NCBI GenBank assembly: GCA_030562195.1
Contig: CM060200.1
Coordinates: 40,211,084-40,275,083, forward strand
From: Nipponacmea schrenckii
Lineage: Eukaryota > Mollusca > Gastropoda > Lottiidae
Length of the DNA stretch: 64,000 nt
Direction: 5' to 3'
This document shows positions 35,601 to 45,228 of this stretch, one piece after another. The notes under the pieces are model-generated. The model was not told the DNA's origin. It ran no database searches and saw only the letters and a program-made list of their open reading frames with translations. Position numbers and translations under genes: made by a program. The stretch's first letter is position 1, and each line of letters opens with the position of its first letter.

Positions 35601-38581
35601 ACTCATGTTACTTATTGGGTGACTGTTACTCACTCATTGGGTGACTGTTACTCATTGGGTGACTGTTACTCAGTAATCATTAGGTCATTTTTACTCACTG
35701 TTACTTATTTGGTCATGTTAAATATATTGGTATTTTGTGTTTATAGATTGAGTGATAGTAGTAGTGGTATTGGACTAGAAATTGTGGCCACTAGGAAGGA
35801 AATATTTTCACCCACGGGACAGTAAGTTATTTATTATTTTCTCTGGAGACAGATTCCTGTGAGGCTGTCTCATGGAGAAACCTTTATTTGTGGGTCACAA
35901 TTTTTATAAATCATTACGAGAATGCGTCTGACCTAGTTACCAGAATCAGGACACAAGGACATTTTAAAGGTGTGACCTCGCCGAACTGCTTTTCTTCACC
36001 CGAAAATATCATGACCCTTTACATCATTCGCCTGATTTTATCTGGCATTGTAATTTAATGGACTCAAATTAGGTTCGGATCTGTTATTTCTATGATGTAA
36101 CAGTAGGATGATGTGACTGGTCAGTCATTCTATAATAGTATAATGCTCAATGCATGTTAGAGGGACTAACTTGGAAAAAGCGTCTAGTCGTTTGGATGGG
36201 ACAATAAAATGAGGCCTTGTGTGCTACAGGCTGTGCACGTTAAAGATCCTTTGACAGTTGGAAATCACAAAAAGATTTTGTCCTGGCAAAATTTATCTCA
36301 TTGTACACAGCATTGCGTTAGCCCAAAAGGTGCAGAGATGTAGGATGTAAAACTCCATTCATTTCATTTACAGGAGTCTAGATGAAGATAAAGCTGTCCC
36401 ATTTGCTCCACTATGTTTTACAATCAACGCCAGACCACCTCCAGGATTTTTCTATTATTTTGCCTATGGTACAGATTTAAACCATGAAAGGTTGGTCTTT
36501 TTGACTGTCCATCTTAACTTTGTGAAGCCATGATCTTAACCAAGGTTTTACTTCATATTAACCTATTGTAGGCCTTCATACGGTATCAAAATCAATGCAG
36601 AATTTTAGAAATTTCTGTTTAGCTTTTATAAAGTATTTTTAACGAAATAGTGAAATACTATGCTTATGCAATCCAAGTCCAACATAATTCAGGTTGATGA
36701 ACTCCATTTTTAAAACTAGTTGCGTTGTCGATGGTGATGATAATTGTTTAGTTGGCAATATGAGATGAGCTGAAGTCAAATTGAAAGAAATATACAGTAC
36801 ATGTTGTATATCATTGTAATGTTATTTTCCAGGCTAGGGATGTATATTCGTAGAAAGATAGAAATAAAACGATGGGGAGTGTTATTCGGATTCAACATGC
36901 TCTTCAATAAAAAAGGTACAAAAAATTGTTAATTGTGGATGATTTCTGTTTTCACATGTTATACCTTGTCTAATGTTTATTATTATTTATCTAATAGATA
37001 TAAATAATGATGTAATAGATGTAATTATGAACCCCCCGAATCACAAACCTGTCCCTTAAACCAAATTAGTATTTTTGCAGGTGTGGATGAGGAAGATGGT
37101 ATAGGATTCCCTAATATAGAGTTTAACCCGTTCTCCTCCGTGGAAGGGTGTGTTTATCAACTCAGTAACAGTGAACTCCATTTATTAGATGGCTGTGTTG
37201 GTTTTCCGGAGGTCAGTAGCATGAGAAATATTATCACATAATTATATTAGAGGTATCATGGTTCAGGGAGCTGCACTGGCTCGTTGAGTTAGACACTTGC
37301 TCCCTAACCTCTGAATGATCCAGGTTTAGGACAGAAAAATACTGTCAGATTTGTCAACCCAGTTTTTCTGTTGTTGATGCTGCACAGAGGGGAAGATATT
37401 AAAAAAGCCTCTAGTAGTTTTGATGGCACAATAAACAGAGGCCTCGTGTGCTACAGGTGTAAGCTTACATGTTAAAGATCCTCGACAGTTGGAAATCACA
37501 ATAGTTTCGTTCATTGAACACCACTGCATAGTGTTACCCATTTTCATAACACTCAAGAAATTACCCCCATTGTACTATGCATGGTATTGCCTCATGTTTA
37601 TAAGTCGAACAGCAAAGAAGGATGTAAAACTCCATTTCAACTTCTTTCTAATTGTTACAATTTTAGCATTATGAACACATAGTAGTACCTGTATGGATGA
37701 CTGGAGGTTCAAGTCTAATAGAAGAAGATAAAGGTGATGAAGTACTGGATGATTGTGTCGCTCGGTATTGTGTTCCTGCGTTAACCTACATAGCACATGA
37801 TCAATGGGTGGACAACGGTAAGCTGCTTGATTTATTTATCAGTCTAGATTCTTTAATTTCATTTTCTTTCTATATGACTGATTCATCATTTTAACTTTCT
37901 AATGCGGATAAAATCTGAGACACATGGATAAAAAATGCAAATTTCGATGTTAAGCTAAATATTCCCATTTCTGAGACTAAGGGACGATTGGTAAAAATGG
38001 ATTGCAAATCTATATCTTTAAATCTGCTATAGACAGTGAGCTGTGAACACTATTACTGATTAGCTTAGCTAGAGATATTCAAGTTTCTGAGACTAAGGTA
38101 TGATTGGTCAAACGTATGTCAAACATTTCCCTTTAAGGAGAAAAAGGGTTTAAGGATACCGGTAACAACCTAGATTCATAGTTAAGGATCCTTTCTACCA
38201 GCTGGTCCTTGGCCAAACCTCTTGGCATTGATCTTTCCCAGATTATCTGTACCCATTTACAGCTGGGTGGACTGGAATTATGAGTGAAGATGACTTATTC
38301 AAGGTCATCAGACTTTCACATAATGATCAAGATTGGAACCCACAGCCACCATTTGCTTGATGTAAACAAGCAACTACTATGCTATAGAAGCTCATATTAA
38401 ATACTTTCAGAAAGAAGTCGTAGCCTTACCCCCTATCACTATTGTGTAAAACTCTCTTTATATTTCAGAGAAGATGTTACCGTGTGATTTCTCTCTGTCT
38501 CAATGTTTAAAAGGAAAAGACGTTCTGTCTCCTTCTTACATCCAATATCTAAATAGAATAGCAGAATCTACACAGATTTAA
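23675..38581 (+). CDS. Large disordered protein with C-terminal GGCT/AIG2-like domain
   Basis: Exons: 23675-23797, 24067-24133, 25465-25585, 26969-27104, 27637-27767, 30470-30643, 30987-31051, 31299-33841, 34037-34071, 35747-35821, 36374-36490, 36833-36915, 37081-37211, 37667-37817, 38469-38581. The total is 4065 nt, 1354 aa plus stop. The 2.5-kb central exon encodes charged, Ser-rich, low-complexity sequence with four RPxSA motifs (RRPLSA, ERPKSA, RRPQSA, IRPSSA), an acidic run and a possible zinc knuckle CAMCKHQQKFCRC. The last about 200 residues look like the gamma-glutamylcyclotransferase fold: FYYFAYGTDLNHERL (family YFAYGSNL), RWGVLFGF, VEGCVYQLSNSELHLLDG, VGFPEHYEHIVVPVW. Active family members convert gamma-glutamyl compounds to 5-oxoproline. 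Here the usual Glu of LDxxEG is Val (LDGCVG), so activity is doubtful. Function is unknown. The starts of exons 6 and 8 have in-frame alternatives to stronger out-of-frame acceptors. ATG 23675 follows an in-frame TAA. Confidence 0.75.
25050..25406 (+). mobile_element. SINE family 1, full-length reference copy
   Basis: Head GGAGCCACGGTGGCTCAGTG, with A-box-like TGGCTCAGTGAGTTAGA and B-box-like GGTTCAATCCC near 25110, body with GATGAGACAATAAACTGAGG, GCACACTGCATGACATTG and AAGGTGCAGAATAGTAGGAT, and tail CATTTCATTTCATTTT. It is tRNA-derived and about 355 bp. The tail ends 58 bases before the exon 3 acceptor of the GGCT-like gene. Confidence 0.85.
25690..26205. repeat. 21-bp minisatellite with TACTAAC in every unit
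   Basis: About 24 copies of GGTATACTAACACAATATTA plus T, highly homogeneous from 25800 on. It lies in intron 3 of the GGCT-like gene. The sense strand carries TACTAAC, the canonical branch-point heptamer, in most units. All periodic frames are open on both strands (LTQYYGI, VYHNIVL), which is not coding evidence. Confidence 0.97.
26740..26812 (+). mobile_element. 3' end fragment of pearl-like element
   Basis: GGTGGGTGTATAGTTCTCTG followed by CCTGGCAAGTTATCTT matches the ends of the three long copies. Confidence 0.55.
26830..26912 (+). mobile_element. SINE family 1, 3' part with long tail
   Basis: CTTCATTAACCCATAAAGTG, CAGAAGAGTAGGAAGTAAAA and four to five CATTT units. It ends about 57 bases before the exon 4 acceptor (26968) of the GGCT-like gene. 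Confidence 0.75.
27232..27490 (-). mobile_element. SINE family 2 with tRNA-like head
   Basis: On the minus strand it begins with ATAGCTCAATCGGTAAGAGC (A-box-like) and GGTTTCAATCACAATC (B-box-like), then the body CAGCTGTACATGGGTATGG and GGACCAGCCGATAGAAAGG. The plus-strand reading GTTAAGGATCCTTTCTATCG marks its 3' part. It lies in intron 4 of the GGCT-like gene. Confidence 0.7.
27803..29505 (+). mobile_element. Pearl-like element, copy 2, with nested second 5' end
   Basis: Begins TTTTTATATGCCCACATGGA with a palindromic 5' end (CCCACATGGAAATGTGG), then a CCGTCCGTCCGTCC tract, about five core units of 155-161 bp (GAGGCTACAGTTTTTATCCG, AAACTTGGTATACATGTA), and a second 5' end at about 28752. The end is GTGGGCGTATGTTACCTTGC with a CTTGCCTGGCAAG hairpin. 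It lies in intron 5 of the GGCT-like gene, which it makes very long. Confidence 0.8.
29575..29690 (-). repeat. Short dispersed repeat fragment
   Basis: TTTTTCACCCAATCTCCCAA, TTTTTCATGGCGAATCTCCC and TCTTGACCTGTACAC are the inverse of 10860-10930 and related to 40140-40200. The class is unknown. Confidence 0.6.
29880..30350 (-). repeat. Tandem SINE family 2 3' ends, about five copies
   Basis: An approximately 85-bp unit (GTTAAGGATCCTTTCTACCA, CAAACCTCTTGGCATTGACT, ATATCAACTTCGGTTCT) is repeated about five times with decay. The last copy keeps the CCATTTACAGCTGGGTG segment. It lies in intron 5 of the GGCT-like gene. Confidence 0.8.
30756..30960 (-). mobile_element. SINE family 1, antisense, 5'-truncated
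   Basis: Reads AATGGAATTTTGCATCCTAC, GCCAGGACAGTGGTATAAGC, TCAACTGTCGAGGGATGTTT and AGCACAAGGGGCCTCAGTTT, the reverse complement of the family body. It lies in intron 6 of the GGCT-like gene. Confidence 0.75.
33985..34036 (+). mobile_element. SINE family 1 tail fused to a splice acceptor
   Basis: AGTAGGATGTAAAACTCC and CATTTCATTCCCTCATTTTT run directly into GTTTCAG at 34036, the acceptor of the 35-nt exon 34037-34071. The pyrimidine tract is the SINE tail itself. Confidence 0.7.
34440..35720. repeat. 18-bp minisatellite, about 70 units
   Basis: Units are TCATTGGGTCACTGTTAC with many variants (TTTGGTCA, TTGTTACTCATTG spacers). A block at about 34600-34790 recurs at 34960-35100 and 35390-35500, showing higher-order duplication. 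It lies in intron 9 of the GGCT-like gene. All three sense frames are open over long stretches (THWVTVTH, SLGHCY, LLLIGSL). The longest, which also includes exon 35747-35821, gives a 349-codon frame, but only that exon is credible coding. Confidence 0.95.
36150..36373 (+). mobile_element. SINE family 1, 5'-truncated, ending at a splice acceptor
   Basis: AGGGACTAACTTGGAAAAAG, GATGGGACAATAAAATGAGG, GATCCTTTGACAGTTGGAAA, GGATGTAAAACTCCATTCAT and the CATTTCATTTACAG tail. The terminal ACAG (36370-36373) is the acceptor of exon 36374-36490, the exon that opens the GGCT-like domain. Confidence 0.8.
37266..37650 (+). mobile_element. SINE family 1, nearly full-length
   Basis: Head GGGAGCTGCACTGGCTCGTT with a degraded B box, body GATGGCACAATAAACAGAGG and GATCCTCGACAGTTGGAAAT, 3' part GAAGGATGTAAAACTCCA with a short tail. 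The acceptor TTTTAG of exon 37667-37817 follows within about 30 bases. Confidence 0.75.
38148..38398 (-). mobile_element. SINE family 2
   Basis: GTTAAGGATCCTTTCTACCA, CTCTTGGCATTGATCTTTCC, TTTACAGCTGGGTGGACTGG and CACAGCCACCATTTGCTTGA. It lies in the last intron of the GGCT-like gene. Confidence 0.7.
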
Positions 38582-38634
38582 CTCACTGAAGGAACAATAG
38601 ACAGGACTAACTTGTATTACTACTAGCTGTGTCC

Positions 38635-38640
38635 AATAAA
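38635..38640 (+). promoter_or_regulatory. Polyadenylation signal AATAAA, GGCT-like gene
   Basis: AATAAA lies 54 bases after the TAA stop at 38579-38581, in ordinary position for a very short 3' UTR. Confidence 0.6.
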
Positions 38641-38732
38641 CAGTACCCACAAAATAGATAGACATGGGTCCTGTCTAGCAGCCTGTCCTCTCCTGAGCCT
38701 GTGATCCACCATTTAGAATTAAATAACGGAAC

Positions 38733-38935
38733 ACAATTTTATGGTATACTACTCCTGAGTTATTGTTGTACACAATGTTTCTACAATTTACATTGTCATC
38801 ATCAGTTTATATGGTATACTACTCCTTGGTTTTATTTTATACAATGTTTCAACAATTTACATTGTCATCATCAGTTTATATGGTATACTACTCCTGAGTT
38901 TTATTGTACACAATGTTTCTACAATTTACAATGTT
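38733..38935 (+). repeat. Interspersed repeat, ~70-bp unit, 2.7 copies
   Basis: TTTATGGTATACTACTCCTG, GTACACAATGTTTCTACAAT and TTACATTGTCATCATCAGTT are repeated in tandem. Inverted relatives occur at 19345-19525 and 61678-61775. TATGGTATACTA is shared with the 21-bp satellite at 25690-26205. Confidence 0.75.
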
Positions 38936-38941
38936 ATTTAC

Positions 38942-40952
38942 TTTGATCTTGACCTGTTGATTAAGGATTACAATTTAAAATGAATTAGCATCAAGACTTT
39001 GTATTTGCCAAATTAAAGAAATGATGACATAATGCAGGGTTAAACTGGGCATTTTATTGTTGATGATGGATTAGCATTACTTACATTAATAGTAATTTTA
39101 CTAGAGTTACAACCAAGTGATAAATATATTCAGAATTATATGTTATATTGTACATAGCTTCATATGATCTCAAATTCTCACAGTTAGAAGATAAGGTTTA
39201 TATAACACAAGATAATAATTATGGGATAGATACACACTTCTTTAATATAACATGTGTCGTGTCGTCATCAGAAATGTTACATACCCTAGTAATAAATATT
39301 ATCTTGTGTTATATATGTTCTCCAAGCTTCTAAATGTTATTAGATATAAGATTAGATAAGATCTAGTTTATGTAATATATAAATTAATGTGCTGTTGTAT
39401 TAATATTGAAACTTGATGTACATTTAGAGATGACACTGATAGCAACTCTTAACACGATTATAATTTTATGATGAGACTATGGCAAAAGATATACTTACAA
39501 CTCTGAAGTTTTAGAGAAATTGCAGGAAACACAGACAAAACTGAAAATTGGAATTATGTAAATTAGTGCTAACAATGTCCCGTCACAAAATTCTTTAACT
39601 TAACATGTAAGGTATAAAATATAGAAATATACTTGTCAGAAGTCCGACTTCAGGCAAGAATTTTTAATAATTTTTAAACTAGATTAGACTCCACGAGATA
39701 ATTTTGTTAGATTTTTTTTTATAATATATACTAGTCTAGTCAATTAACACTATATTTTATAATACTTCTAATTTTATAGAGATTTACTATTTTGTAGAAC
39801 GTTTTAGTTTGATTTATGATGTGTGCATAGCATTCTTACCTTCAATATCTGAAGAGTGTTAATATGAAAGTGGCAAATTTAGTTCAATATTTCGTGAGTT
39901 TGTCTTTCGAAACATTTTGTGACCTTAATTGAGATTGCGTACAAGTCATGAATTACAAGTACAAGTCATGAATTACAAGTTCAAGTCATGAATTACAAGT
40001 TCAAGTCATGAATTACAAGTACAAGTCATGAATTACAATTTTGGAAAAAGTACATTGGCAGTATAAATTACTTCTTGATTTAGATTGATTTTAGACCAAC
40101 GTTGCATCCATGTTTTCAAAATTCATGAATTTACACGCTTTGGAAAAGATCTCCCAATTTTTCAAGGCAAATCTGCTGATTTTTTTTCCTGACCTGTAGT
40201 TCTTATGATCCATGATTCTGCATATCACCAGTTGTAGGAAATCTAGTGTTCTTAGATTCAGACCTTTCATTTTTGGCAACAAAATTTTGCAATTTTTATG
40301 CAATTTGCATATTCATGTATAACACAAAATTATCATAACCGTACAGTTTTCATTTGAAATTACTGGAAGGTAATGGGGCCATTTGTAATTTAACAAATCT
40401 TAGGGATTTATTGGCAGAAGTGGTGTTAAACAATTGATCAAGGATCATGAAAGCCTAATAGGAAAGAAAAGGAGTTGATAGTAATAAAGCAAAATTTATT
40501 GGTCAGTGATAATTGCTATGATTGCTATGTTCACATGCTGAAAACAAGCATTTGTAAAGCATACTGGGGCTTTTAAAACCGAAAGATTAACTTGTCAGCA
40601 GGATAAACCAGTAATCTATTTTATACCCCTAAACTTTGTAATGAACTATTCCACACATGCGTACTTTCTACTGAAAATGTATGATTGGAATAGCTCATTT
40701 TGAAAATAAGGGGTGTTCTTTTGTTGACTTTCATTTCAGTTATAATCTAGCCTTCTCATAGAGAATTTTTCATTATGCATTTTTTGTTTAATAACAAGTG
40801 CTCCTATTTACCAAATGCGAACCAATTTTTTGACTATTTTATTATTTTCTAATAAACTGTTAAAATGTAGAATCTGTTTTATTATTTCATTAACTTAATT
40901 ATGTATTGTCACAATATGCTTTGATTTTAAATATGAATATTTTAATTCTGAT
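38942..40952. other. AT-rich intergenic region
   Basis: No gene seen. It holds a 20-bp tandem (ACAAGTCATGAATTACAAGT, about five copies, 39940-40038) and a dispersed fragment at 40140-40200. Confidence 0.6.
39940..40038. repeat. 20-bp tandem repeat, about 5 copies
   Basis: ACAAGTCATGAATTACAAGT is repeated with one alternating base (A/T at the first position of the next unit). Confidence 0.9.
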
Positions 40953-41421
40953 CATGTTCCTGAAGCAACGTTTAGATATCGTAGTGGATATTTACCACGG
41001 GCCGTGGTAAATAGTCTGTCACTACACATTCGGTTATTTGCCACGGCGTGGTAAGTAATTGTACTATTTTAAGATATTTAAGAACGAATTTCTTCTTAGA
41101 TTTAATGATTTTCTATTGAATCACACATAAAATTACAAATGCCGTCGTCTAATTCGGGATTCAGTGTGTTTTGTAACTGGAATTGTGTGTTTTCTAATCG
41201 AAGCGATAATTCAACTGTCCGCCATATTGTGCGTATTGTTATATACACCAGGTGAAAATGCCCAGCCTATGAAATATTGTATACCTTTTAGATGTGCGTT
41301 TAGAATCATTAATAGTGGAGATTACATGGATACGCGAAGATTAAATGTATGAATACTTTACTTTAAATTATATTTTAAAATCAATGCTAATAAATTTCAA
41401 TTTTTTTTTTATCATACACAT

Positions 41422-43008
41422 ACCCGTGGTAAATACAATACAACACGTGGTAGGGGTTGTAAGCTACCTTCTAAATACAGACCCGTGGTAAATAAGATAA
41501 AACAAGTAGTAGGGGTTGAGAGGTAACTACTATATACAGACCCGTGGTAAATGAGATAAAACAAGTGGTAGGGGTTGTAAGCTAACTACTATACACAGAC
41601 CCGTGGTAAATAAGATAAAACAAGTGGTAGGGGTTGTGAGCTAACCTCTTTACACAGACCCGTGGTAAATAAGATAAAACAAGTGGTAGGGGTTGAAAGC
41701 TAACTACCATATACAGTCCCGTGGTAAATAAGATAAAACAAGTGGTAGGGGTTGAGAGGTAACTACTATATACAGACCCGTGGTAAATAAGATAAAACAA
41801 GTGGTAGGGGTTGTAAGCTAAGTACTATACAGAGACCCGTGGTAAATAAACTAAAACAAGTGGTAGTGGTTGTAAGCTAACTACTATACACAGACCCGTG
41901 GTAAATAAGCTAAAACAAGTGGTAGGGGTTGTAAGCTAAGTACTATACAGAGACCCGTGGTAAATAAACTAAAACAAGTGGTAGTGGTTGTAAGCTAACT
42001 ATTATACACAGACTAGTGATAAATGAGATAAAACAAGTGGTAGGGATTGTAAGCTAACTTCTATACACAGACCCGTGGTAAATAAGATAAAACAAGTGGT
42101 AGGGGTTGTAAGCTAAGTACTATACACAGACCCGTGGTAAATAAGATAAAACAAGTGGTAGGGGTTAAGAGCTAACTACTATATACAGCCCAGTGGTAAA
42201 TAAGATAAAACAAGTGGTAGGGGTTGTAAGCTAACTACTTTACACAGACCCGTGGTAAATAAGATAAAACATGTGGTAGGGGTTGTAAGCTAACTACTAT
42301 ACACAAACCCGTGGTAAATAAGATAAAACAATTGGTAGTGGTTGTAAGCTAACTACTATACACAGACCCGTGGTAAATAAGATAAAACAAGTGGTAGGGG
42401 TTGTAAGCTAACTACTATACACAGACCCGTGGTAAATAAGATAAAACAAGTGGTAGTGGTTGTAAGCTAACTACTATACACAGACCCGTGGTAAATAAGA
42501 TAAAACAAATGGTAGGGGTTGTAAGCTAACTACTATATACAGACCCGTGGTAAATAAGATAAAACAAATGGTAGGGGTTGTAAGCTAACTACTATACACA
42601 GACCCGTGGTAAATAAGATAAAACAAGTGGAAGGGATTGTAAGCTTATTACTATACACGGACCCGTGGTAAATAAGATAAAACAAGTGGTAGGGATTGAA
42701 AGCTAACTTCTAAATACAGACCCGTGGTAAATAAGATAAAACAAGTGGAAGGGATTGTAAGCTTATTACAATACACATACCCGGAAATAAGATAAAACAA
42801 GTGGTAGGGGTTGTAAGCTTACTACTATACACGGACCCGTGGTAAATAAGATAAAACAAGTGGAAGGGATTGTAAGCTAATTACTATACACGGACCCGTG
42901 GTAAATAAGATAAAACAAGTGGTAGGGATTGTAAGCTAACTACTATATACAGACGACCCGTGGTAAATAAGATAAAACAATTGGTAGGGATTGTAAGCTA
43001 ACTACTAC
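41422..43008 (+). repeat. 60-bp satellite, direct arm, about 26 copies
   Basis: Units contain ACCCGTGGTAAATAAGATAA, AACAAGTGGTAGGGGTTGTA and AGCTAACTACTATACACAG. The unit includes CCGTGGTAAAT, which is also in both terminal regions of the enclosing element. Confidence 0.95.
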
Positions 43009-43640
43009 TAGCTTACAACCACTACCACTTGTTTTATCTTATTTACCACGGGTTTGTGTATAGTAGTTAGCTTACAACCCTTACCACTTGTTTTATCTTA
43101 TTTACCACGGGTATGTGTATAGTAGTTAGCTTACAACCCTTACCACTCGTTTTATCTTATTTACCACAGGACTGTGTAAAGTAGTTAGCTTACAACCCCT
43201 ACCACATGTTTTATCTTATTTACCACGGGTCTGTGTAAAGTAGTTAGCTTACAACCCCTACCACTTGTTTTATCTTATTTACCACTGGTCTGTATATAGT
43301 AGTTAGCTCTTAACCCCTACCACTTGTTTTATCTTTTTTACCACGGGTCTGTGTATAGTAGTTAGCTTACAACCCCTACCACTTGTTTTATCTTATTTAC
43401 CACGGGTCTCTGTATAGTAGTTAGCTTACAATCCCAACCACTTGTTTTATCTTATTTACCACGAGTCTGTGTATAGTAGTTAGCTTACAACCACTACCAC
43501 TTGTTTTATCTTATTTACCACGAGTTTATGTATAGTAATTAGCTTACAATCCCTTCCACTTGTTTTATCTTATTTACCACGAGTTTGTGTAATTAGCTTA
43601 CAACCCCTACCACTTGTTTTATCTTATTTACCACGAGCTG
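43009..43640 (-). repeat. 60-bp satellite, inverted arm, about 10 copies
   Basis: The same unit as the preceding array, read as TTATCTTATTTACCACGGGT and AGTTAGCTTACAACCCCTAC. The switch occurs at CTAACTACTACTAGCTTAC (about 43000-43015), giving a potential stem of over 600 bp. Confidence 0.95.
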
Positions 43641-44499
43641 TGTATATCATTTCCACTTTTATCTGTTATCTTACTGTTAATGGCTAACAAGGAAAATAGA
43701 GGTGCTTTTTGCTAACGACTATGCACGTGAACGTTGAAAATTAAAATAAGAGAAGGCAAATACCACTGCGAAATTTCCTTCATTGCAGCCTTGTAATGGC
43801 GGGGCCCCGTGTTTCGGAATGTTTATAAGTATTATTTCACTTTAACAAGCCTATTCTATCCTTTATTTCAACCGAAATCGTGTTAAACTCTCACCGGTAT
43901 TGGTAAACATACTGCAAATAAATATCGCTTATCGATGTATTCTCATTTGTAAATGATACAGTATTTTATAGGTAGGACTTTTTTTTTACTATGCGTGTTT
44001 GAATCAATACCGCCAACTTGTTAATCGCGACTACTATTTGCGATCAAATATGCTGTTTATTTTCGTATTTTGATTATGTCAAAATCGCTTCAATTTGATT
44101 AAATTATGTCTCCGTCATTCACCAAAATGTGTTAATATAATCATGATCTCAATCTTATTTGTAAAAATATCGTTTATTTCATCATTTATGAAGACAAGTG
44201 GCAAATAATGAAAACCCGTGGTAAATAATTATTTACCACGCCGTGCCAAATATCCTCTGCCTTACATAAACGTTGCTTTAGGAACATGAACTTTTTCCAT
44301 AATTTGATTGAAACTTTTAGGCCCATAGACTCCATTATATCTCCACTAAACAACTTGTGAATTAATTCTCGTACATAATGAGGCGCGTGGTGAAGAGTTT
44401 AGTATATAACTAGTATTTGAGAAAACTTTTGCTTTTTTTTTATGTTTCGATTCTTTAAATGCTGGTTTACGTTTGTACGTGACTGGTTTCGTACAAATT

Positions 44500-44602
44500 T
44501 ATAAATGATAACGGAACGAAGTGATAATATCAAGTGCAGTGTTGAGTTCAAGCGAGATTGTGGGATAACGTTGTTTGTTTATTCAGCAAGTCAACAAGGA
44601 AG
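44500..44602 (+). promoter_or_regulatory. Candidate noncoding first exon of pyroglutamyl-peptidase gene
   Basis: A stretch ending AACAAGGAAG|GTGAGTAAG has a strong donor at 44603 and no matching coding frame. The coding exon at 45229 is preceded by an acceptor-like TCTGATTATAG (45209). The TSS itself cannot be placed. Confidence 0.35.
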
Positions 44603-44692
44603 GTGAGTAAGAACTATGTGTAGGGCTCAGTCGATGTCTTTTTATAATACGCTCAATTCCTACTCTTTCCTACAAATAATATGAAAAAATGT

Positions 44693-44815
44693 CCTGTGGA
44701 TTAGACTATTGTTTCAGCTAACGATAGATGTCTTCATTCTTTGACACTGAATACTTTAACTTTAGGTGTTTCTAAGGAAGGCCTTTAGCTGAAACATTAG
44801 ACAACAGGACTGGTA
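44693..44815. mobile_element. Short palindromic element
   Basis: TTAGACTATTGTTTCAGCTA at the left and TAGCTGAAACATTAGACAAC at the right are inverted copies about 85 bp apart. Related fragments (CCTGTTGTCTAACGTTTCAG) lie near 4050 and 56935. Confidence 0.6.
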
Positions 44816-45228
44816 TAAATATATATTGAATTGTTTCCCCCTATTATGAGAATTCGTAATATAATCAAATAATATTGTCTGTCACTGTCAGTAGTTACCA
44901 TGAAAGAGTCTGTACCGGGCGCTGGTTTAGTGTTTGCCTACTTCACAGTTAAATAGATTTTCCTGATGACCTGACTTGTGGTTGTGAGTCAGGGATACGT
45001 TGTAAATGATAATAAATCTTATCTGATATTATAATTAATTGACAGTCATATATAGAACAGGACCCTATATGATATGCTGAATATTCATACATATTAATAG
45101 GGGACACTATCTTACAGAGTGGCAGAGGAATAGCTCAGTTAGTACTGTAGCTCACTGATTAGAATTACCCTCTTCTATTGCTATAGAATTAATTTGTTTC
45201 TGATTATAGAATATATTCAAAAGAAAAA

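Larger units (their letters stand above)
40953..44288. mobile_element. Foldback transposon-like element with TIRs and strand-reversing satellite
   Basis: The left end CATGTTCCTGAAGCAACGTT and the right end, read on the minus strand as CATGTTCCTAAAGCAACGTT, form an inverted repeat of about 22 bp with one mismatch, extended by weaker matches such as GGATATTT plus CCACGG. Inside, a 60-bp satellite runs directly to about 43008 and then in the opposite orientation to about 43640. Flanking AT-rich spacers (41060-41420, 43650-44215) have no convincing protein. The terminal inverted repeats enclosing inverted tandem arrays resemble foldback elements. No clear target duplication was found. Confidence 0.7.

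Noticed and set aside
34776..35825. 349-codon open frame
   Set aside because: It is generated by the stop-free 18-bp satellite. Only the last part (35747-35821) is a real exon, supported by its splice sites and phases.
41164..41352. 62-codon frame inside the foldback element as a transposase remnant
   Set aside because: Short, Cys/Ile-rich, no recognisable motif, and no support from the rest of the element.
45120..45180. tRNA-like GGAATAGCTCAGTTAGTACT
   Set aside because: Only an A-box-like segment is present. No B box at the right distance and no fold, so probably an old SINE fragment.
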